Part shown: positions 57,825 through 64,000 of the stretch, piece by piece
Numbering within the stretch: the first letter of the stretch is position 1
Layout: the number at the start of each line of letters is the position of its first letter
Source: Diospyros lotus
Taxonomy: Eukaryota; Streptophyta; Magnoliopsida; Ericales; Ebenaceae
Length of the DNA stretch: 64,000 nucleotides
Assembly: GCF_014633365.1 (NCBI RefSeq)
Contig: NC_068348.1
Coordinates: 14,526,311 to 14,590,310, forward strand
Reading direction: 5' to 3'
Notes under the pieces: model-generated
Seen by the model: only the letters and a program-made list of their open reading frames with translations
The model's database searches: none
What the model was told of the DNA's origin: nothing
Translations under genes and position numbers: made by a program

Positions 57825-58420
57825 TTCTGAGCTTTTTTGGTTAAGAGCATCTACAAATACATTTGCCTTCCCTGAATGGTAGGAGATGATACAATCGTAA
57901 TCTTTCAGGTACTCCATCCATCTTCTTTGTCACATATTAACTCCTTCTAAGAGAATATGTACTTCAAACTTTTGTGATCCGTAAAAATCTCAAACTATGC
58001 TCCATATAGATAGTGCATCCACAACTTCAAAGCCTAGATTATGGCTGCTAACTCCAAATTATGGGTTGGATAGTTCTATTCGTGCCTCTTCAGTTGTCGG
58101 GATTTGTAAGCGATTACCTTCTCATCTTGCATTAGAACACATCCCAAACCTATCCTAAAAGCATCACTATACACCACATACTTTCCTGATTCCGTTGGCA
58201 TTGCCAAAATCAGTGTTGTAGTTAATCGTGCCTTAAGTTCTTGAAAGCCTTGCTCACATTTTTCATCCCATTCAAATTTGATTTCCTTCTGCATCAATCG
58301 AGTAAGTGGAGAAGATATCTTCGAGAATCCTTCCACGAATCTTTTGTAGTATCCAGCTAGTCCAAGAAAACTTTGAATTTCTCTAACAGTCTTAGGTGCT
58401 TGCTAATTCTGAATTGCTTC
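57825..58420 (-). pseudogene. G3 RNase H
   Basis: MEGFSKISSPLTRLMQKE, FEWDEKCEQGFQELKARL, YVVYSDAFRIGLGCVLMQDE (catalytic Asp in YSDA) and VIAYKSRQLKRHE are in one frame at 58336-58076. Downstream pieces (HKSLKYIFS-like near 57960-57980; SGKANVFVDALNQK-like near 57840-57870) are interrupted by stops. Confidence 0.82.
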
Positions 58421-59215
58421 TATCTTTGCTGGATCAACAACTATTCCTTATGTAGAAATTATATGTCCTAGAAATGCTACCTGAGTAAGCTAGAACTCAC
58501 GCATTGAGAATTTGGCATACAACTTGCGGTTCTTTAAGGTCTGCATAACTATCCTGAAACGTTCTTCGTGCTCACTCTCACTTGCCGAGTATATTAGGAT
58601 ATCATCTATGAACACTATCACGAACTTATCCAAGTAAGGTCTAAAAGTTTGGTTCATAAAGTCCATAAATGCAGCAGGTGCATTTGTCAATCCGAACGGC
58701 ATCACTAGATATTCTTAGTAACCATACAGAGATCGAAAAGCAGTCTTAGGTACATCTTTCGGTTTGATCTTCATTTGGTAGTACCCTGACCAGAAGTCTA
58801 TATTTGAAAATACCCTAGCTTCTTGTAGCTGGTCAAACAGTTTCGCAATCCTAGGTAGCAAGTACTTATTCTTTATGGTTACCTTGTTCAACTGTTGGTA
58901 ATCAGTACACATTCGTAAGGTACCATCTTTCTTCTTTACGAACAGTATCGGAGCTCCCCAAGGTGATACACTTGGTCTAATGAATCATTTGTCGGTTAAG
59001 TCTTGTAATTGCCCCTTCAACTCTCATCTCAGCTGGGGCCATCTTGTATGGAGGTACGATATAGGCTGCGTACCTGGTACAAGGTCTATTGAGAACTCGA
59101 TCTCTTTATGGGTAGGTAATCCTAGTAAATCTTTGGGAAAAACCTTAGGGTATTCATTCACAACCCTCACTAATTCCAACTCTAGACTTTTCTTACTCGG
59201 TTCAGGTTTGGCTAG
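58421..59215 (-). pseudogene. G3 reverse transcriptase
   Basis: [40 protein letters not shown], then after a stop [19 protein letters not shown] and [16 protein letters not shown] (catalytic FIDD). The N-terminal [20 protein letters not shown] segment at about 58920-58970 and the region to 59215 are frame-broken. Confidence 0.88.
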
Positions 59216-59690
59216 TTACAATGCTTGAAAAGTCATGTCGTGCCTTCTCTTACTTTTTCTACCTTGGCCTTGAAACATAATCCATTCTCCACTAGGTTTG
59301 CGTAAGCTCACTATTTTATTCTTACAATCCACCTTAGCCTCATGTATCAATAGGAAATCCATTCCTATGATCATGTCGAAATCTTGTATATCTAATACCG
59401 CTAAGTTTATCTTGAAACTTTCCCCTCCCATATTGAAAATACATCCCTAGCAACCCACCACAGTTTCTAGGGTTGAACCCATAGGAGTAGCTATTACCAT
59501 TTGATAACCCAATTCTCTAGGTTCTATCTTTAGACTTTCTACTGATGCATGCGAAACAAACTAATGCGTAGCACCCGAATCTATTAAAGTGTGAACTGGA
59601 ATATTCAAAAAGAACAGTGTACCTTCAATAACTGCAGGATCGACCTTAGCATCCTCACAAGTCAAATTGTACACTTGACCTGGATGAACA
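59216..59690 (-). pseudogene. G3 aspartic protease
   Basis: VHTLIDSGATH then a stop and FVSHASVES near 59545-59600 hold the active-site DSG. MVIATPMGSTLETVVG follows. LAVLDIQDFDMIIGMDFLLI and EAKVDCKNKIVSL complete the fold (59431-59216). In-frame stops near 59565 and 59447. Confidence 0.85.
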
Positions 59691-60115
59691 TTCTGGGCTC
59701 CCCTGCCTAGTTGCTCCATCTTCTACCTTTTAGGGCATTCTCGCCAGATGTGCCACGGTTGCCCGTAATTGTAGCACACAATCTTTCCCTGGTACCTAAC
59801 TTGAGGCATTCCTTTGCTCTTTGGGCAGTTGCTCCCGATGTGACCTTCTTCACTGCATCCATAGCATCTTACGATGCATCTCTTCCCAAGGTGTTTCCTC
59901 TTACATCATGGGCATTTCCCCCCATCCTTGGGTTGAGTCATTGAACTTCCTGGCTTACCACCCTTGCTCCCTTCCTCAGACTTGATTATTTTTACCTGCT
60001 CTAGGTTCCTCTCAATGGTTAGGGCTCGGTGCAACGCTTCTTTGTAGGAATCAATGTCCTACCCGCTTAAGACTTGCTGGAGACTCACTTGCAACCCTGA
60101 AACGAACTTCTATGC
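59691..60115 (-). pseudogene. G3 gag C-terminal part with zinc knuckles
   Basis: ALHRALTIERNLEQVKII-like gag end near 60000-60040, then a Cys-rich series: CPRC/MM-K-rich HLGKRCIVRC, CYGCSEEGHIGSNC (CCHC) and CYNYGQPWHIWREC (third Cys replaced by Tyr). The gag N-terminal part is missing: at about 60115 the sequence changes to inverted LTR DNA. Confidence 0.8.
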
Positions 60116-60118
60116 CTT

Positions 60119-61161
60119 TGGGTATAAATAAAGGAAGAGGGCCGAGGTTTTCAAAAGCAAGTTGATCAAAATTACTCATATTTTGGCTATAATTGAGCAA
60201 AGAGGTTAGAGGGCTTTTTTTCTTTGGGTTGTGAGGATAAATTCTAGAAAGTCTGGAGGCATTTGGTATAGAGATAGTGGGATATCAGTGTCTTCGCCGA
60301 AAAATCAAGCTCGCCTGAGTCGAGACCTGCAACTGTCATTTAAGGCTTTTTTCGGTGACATTTTCGATCGTTTGAGGGTTCCATTGAGGTCGCCTCATCA
60401 AGAGCTTCAAGGCCCTGCCATTGTTTTGGCCATCGAAGACCATCGCTGGCTGTCGTTGACAGAGAAGACAACCGGATAAGACAACCCGCTCATGTGCACT
60501 CGCGAACTTCAGCCTCACCCATGCGCTAGTGCGTGAGGCCCAGGTTTTCCATAAAATTAATTTTATAATTTTTGTAAAATTATTTTAGGAAGGTTTATGG
60601 AAAAATATTTGGAGAAATTAAGTGTTTGGTATTTATTATGATTTTTTCAAATGAAAGAAATGTTGCAAAATAAGAAAAAAATAGGAAAAATTGAGAAAAT
60701 TATGGGAAAAATAGAAATATTGATTTCTAAGGTCATGATGGTAAATAGGAGACGAATTGGACTATTAAGGAGAAGGATTGCATGATTTTTGAGATATGAC
60801 ACGCTTTTTGAGGCAAAAATTGGTCTTTTCTAAATTAAGGTGAGTGGTTCAATTCCAGTCTTACCCTTGTTTGAAAGTGTGTTGGTGTGTGTGTAGTGGG
60901 TTCAGGTGAGCGGTTTTACCCTCCTGAGCTTAGGTTATACATGAATGAACCAGTTCAAGTGAGCGGTTATACCCTCCAGAACTTGGGATGCTATGCATAA
61001 GCATTTACTTATGTACTTATGGCATCACATGCATACTGAACATGTGGTATATTCCATCAACTGTTTTTAACTTGTAAAAGAGTCACTGCATGGCGTGTGG
61101 TTTTTCATATCATTGGGGTATTTATTTTCGTGTCGTTATGTCCGTGGGGGACGGGATGGGG
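60119..61161 (+). repeat. Inverted fragment of a G3-type LTR, beginning at the TATA box
   Basis: Reverse-complement homolog of about 54927 down to 53890: GGGTATAAATAAAGG at the start, the GC-rich patch near 60490-60530, GGTTATACCCTCCAGAAC near 60965 and CGTGGGGGACGGGATGG at the end. It starts where transcription would start and is cut at 61161 by the G4 LTR. Arms 53890-54927 and 60119-61161 make an inverted repeat of about 1 kb around the G3 interior. Confidence 0.85.
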
Positions 61162-63966
61162 TGTAACGCCCCGCTCCCACTTACGGGTGTTACTCGTGAA
61201 CAATCGCCCGAATTGTCCACCTGCCCGGCCTTTGATGAAGGGTGGACCATGTTTCAAGACGAAACGCCCTAGGTGGGAACTAGGCTCGTCCTTCCCTTAA
61301 CTGAATCCCAGGATTTACTAGCAGAATTGGGCTTTAACCACACCGCATGGGCTATAAAGAAAATCTCATTCCGATGCCCAATCGCCATTTTCTCAATTTT
61401 ATTTAATTCTTTTCCAACCAAGAATTTTACCGGGCTCCCTAAATCACCATTTAAATCAATCCATTGATTGATTACTAATTTTGGAGGAAAAACTCAAATT
61501 TTCAATTTTTCAAATTTTCAGCCTTTTCTCCAAAAATGCCCGAAAAATCCCTTTATTTTGAAAATTCCTCCGGGGCCCAAAATCAATTAAGAAATGGCCC
61601 AAAACCCCCCAAAAGTCCAAATTTTTTTAAAAAAATGGACGGCGGGGCCTACTGGAACGCCCGGGGCCCCGCGGTGCGCGTGCAGCGCGCGCCTGCCGCA
61701 CACCCGCGCGGGGCCGCACGCCCTCGCTCACGCGCGCGCCTCCGCGCAGCCGCTCGCGCCGGCGCGAGCCCCCGTGCTGCTGCCCCTTTTGTTTTTTCAC
61801 CTCTTTCCTTTTCTTTTTTTTTTGGGGGGCATTTAAACCCCAAATTTCCAGAAATTAAAAAGAATAAAAATACTTCACATCCTTCAATGTTTGCCTTTAT
61901 TTTCTCCATAATTAAGGCTTAAACAACCCCTTGATGCTTCCACCACAACTCATACCAAAATGAGATTTAACCTAGGCTTCATCATGCCATAAATCTCAAT
62001 CTCATTTTTAAATGAAACATACATTCCCAAAATATAAAATACAAACATGCTCTTGGGCTTTAACAAGCCATTATCTAACAATGAAATTACATTTCATAAA
62101 TTAAACATAACAAGATAGGCTTCCATAAGCCATAACATGCACTTGAATCATCATTTCCATTCTTCCACCTGCCATTCCACCTCTTCCTTGATTCTTCCCA
62201 TGCTTCCACAACCTATAAGTGAGGGTAAAAACCTCATGAGCTATTAAGCTCAATAAGGGTGCAATGCCAAATAAATATGAACATAACAAGTCATATGATG
62301 CCAAATGCATGCAAGTGTGGCTAGGTTTCTTTGCCCTCACAACCTACCAAGGTTAGAGGCATCAACCCACCATTTCAACCATGTTCTCAAACTAACCTAT
62401 GGCCATAAGTCTCATGAACACAAAGAACATGCCAAATGCAATATATACATTTATGAAACATATTTAAAACCCATTACAAGGCCACGCTCCCATGGGGCCA
62501 TCCCTTACCTCTTCTTGAATATTAAATCTCCATTTCAAGAGAGCTCCCATCTTCATTTTCTCCCATCTAAGATGGCATTCCAAAAGAAATTTATTTCCCT
62601 TGCATACAAGAACACTAATTGAAGAGAAGAAGAAATATACTTACTTGATCTATCCCTTTCTTCTTCACTTTTTCTTCCATGGGAGACTTCTTCCTATCTC
62701 TCTTCTTTCTTTTCTTCCTTCTTCATTTCTACAAATGGCCAAAAGGGAGACAAGTCTCCCACACTTGCCTTTTTATACTAGATTTCCCATATTTCAAGAA
62801 TGCATCCTAGCCATTAGATTTATTTGGTGAGAATAAATCCTCACCCTCCAAACTAACACAATCCATGGCATTAAGTCTTGCTTAAAATCCACCATTGGAT
62901 CTTTTCTCACTTTACAAGACAACATCTTAGCCATCCAAGGAAGCACAATCCATGTGCTTTGCTAGGTTTTAATCCTAGCCTTTGATTTAATTTGGAGATT
63001 AAATCTCCACCTTCCAATCATTTCTCTTTAAAATCTCTCCACCCATTTGGCAATCCATGCCAACTTCCAAGATTTAATGGCAACCCTTGGATCACTTTCC
63101 CATTTCAAGAATTAATCTCATCCTTTGAAATATCCTTTCTTTCCCATTTAAATTAATGGGACTATTTTCATAACCATCACACTTGAATGACATAAATAAA
63201 TTTCTTTCCCATTTAATTTAATGGGACAATTTTCCACCATCACATGAGAGACCACTTTGAAAGACATAAATGCTTTCTTTCTCATTTAAATAAATCTCAT
63301 AATTTCCAAAGTATTAATGGGAGACCATTTTCCCATTTTCCTTTTTGATTTATTTAACTCTCATATTTTCCAAGGCATTCATGGTGACCATTTACCATTT
63401 TCTTTTGGATTTTCTTTAATCCATATAATCATGCCTCTCATTAAATGCTTGAAAGACCAATTAACATTTCTTTTGCATTTAATTAATTCACCCAATTATA
63501 CTTGAACTACAAAATGCCAAGTGTCACAACAAGACACTAACCTTGGCTTCCAAGTTTAATCTCATCTCTCCAAGTGGCATTACCACATTAATTCACAACT
63601 TAGGGAAAATATAATTATTCTCCTCAAATAATTTAATATCCACCATTTTCCCTATTTCCAAAATTAAATTTCCTTTATGGAATTAAATTCCAAAATTCCC
63701 AAATACTCTTTGTGAATTTATTAATCCCATATATCTCCACATAAATTCCAAATTGGGATTTTTATTCACTTACACACCTAATTCCACATAGGAATTATTT
63801 TTAATTTATCAAAATACCCTTTATTGGATTTCACTATCCAAATTACCAAAATACCCCTCTCATAGGGCACCCTCAATCTCAAGGATCCAACACATTCTCA
63901 AGGGCATTTTTGAAATTTTCTCACTTTCTTTCTCATTCTTTTAACACCAGTAACACCGGGTGTTAC
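61162..63966 (-). repeat. G4 3' LTR of a gypsy element extending beyond the window
   Basis: TGTAACGCCCCGCTCCC to CCGGGTGTTACA, 2,805 bp, related to solo LTR B and the LARD LTR. Minus-strand TATA-like AGTATAAAAAGGC near 62766-62779. Very GC-rich, CpG-rich block at about 61630-61790. It is inserted in the inverted G3 LTR fragment; left flank TGGGG (61157-61161) is the presumed TSD, its partner lying outside the window. Confidence 0.88.
62766..62779 (-). promoter_or_regulatory. Putative TATA box of the G4 LTR
   Basis: TATAAAAAGGCAAG on the element strand, about 1.2 kb inside the U3 end. Confidence 0.55.
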
Positions 63967-64000
63967 ATCCCTCCCCCCTTAAAAGAATTTCATCCTCGAA
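63967..64000 (-). other. G4 polypurine tract and start of interior
   Basis: TCCCTCCCCCCTT (purine-rich on the element strand) directly next to the LTR end, followed by AAAAGAATTTCATCCTCGAA, the conserved pattern next to the PPT of these elements. The rest of G4 is outside. Confidence 0.8.

Larger units (their letters stand above)
53571..61161 (-). mobile_element. G3: degenerate Ty3/gypsy chromovirus with LTR on the left and an inverted LTR piece on the right
   Basis: Left LTR 53571-55635 (its outer end cut by the LARD insertion), PPT, integrase, RNase H (split by a hAT element), RT, protease and gag zinc knuckles to about 60115. Then an abrupt switch to LTR sequence in the opposite orientation (60119-61161). 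A normal right LTR and PBS are absent. Confidence 0.8.

Noticed and set aside
61536..61922. ORFs in a GC-rich stretch
   Set aside because: Same situation in the G4 LTR: composition-driven, no recognisable protein.

Overview
The window is repeat-dense DNA from a flowering-plant nuclear genome, probably heterochromatic. Evidence: Ty3/gypsy chromovirus retrotransposons primed by initiator-Met tRNA, Mutator-like (MULE) transposase with SWIM and zinc-knuckle domains, plant DUF1985/Ulp1 genes, a CACTA element with AGCGGCGG subterminal repeats, and a small hAT element. The sequence does not identify the species. I found no intact host gene, tRNA, rRNA or CRISPR array; nearly every coding remnant is a broken transposon gene.

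Layout. 1-2985: degenerate DUF1985/Ulp1 (C48 protease-like) gene, copy A. 4307-9595: a second, divergent DUF1985/C48 gene, split by a solo LTR (6430-8375, TSD TCTAT). 10745-11790: unidentified gene fragments and a motif cluster. 11851-20649: gypsy element G1 (minus strand) with a near-continuous gag-pol frame broken mainly by nonsense codons and an extra intact ORF just after the primer-binding site. 20650-25746: remainder of a MULE, with Ulp1 copy B (plus) convergent with a mudrA-like transposase (minus). 25747-53570: a large non-autonomous LTR element (LARD) whose mostly non-coding interior received a CACTA element (27189-32156, TSD TCG) and two solo LTRs (35142-37086, TSD ATGGC; 38131-40761, TSD CCTCA), and whose right LTR received gypsy element G2 (43811-52938). 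53571-60115: gypsy element G3 with a hAT insertion (57133-57816, 8-bp TSD). 60119-61161: inverted fragment of a G3-type LTR. 61162-64000: LTR and start of the interior of another gypsy element, G4.

Nesting order inferred from interrupted boundaries: G3 LTR, then LARD, then (MULE, CACTA, two solo LTRs, G2). G1 lies in the MULE. The MULE right end abuts exactly the point where the LARD left LTR becomes recognisable.

The most interesting signal is a short motif, ATCGGT/ACCGAT (often ATCGGTTA...TAACCGAT), packed into non-coding parts of the MULE (introns, intergenic space, 5' flank) and absent in exact form from its exons. This resembles the element-specific motif accumulation known for Arabidopsis VANDAL MULEs, where the element's own VANC protein binds such motifs and reverses silencing. 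Here the candidate partner would be the DUF1985/Ulp1-like protein or the transposase. That link is inference.
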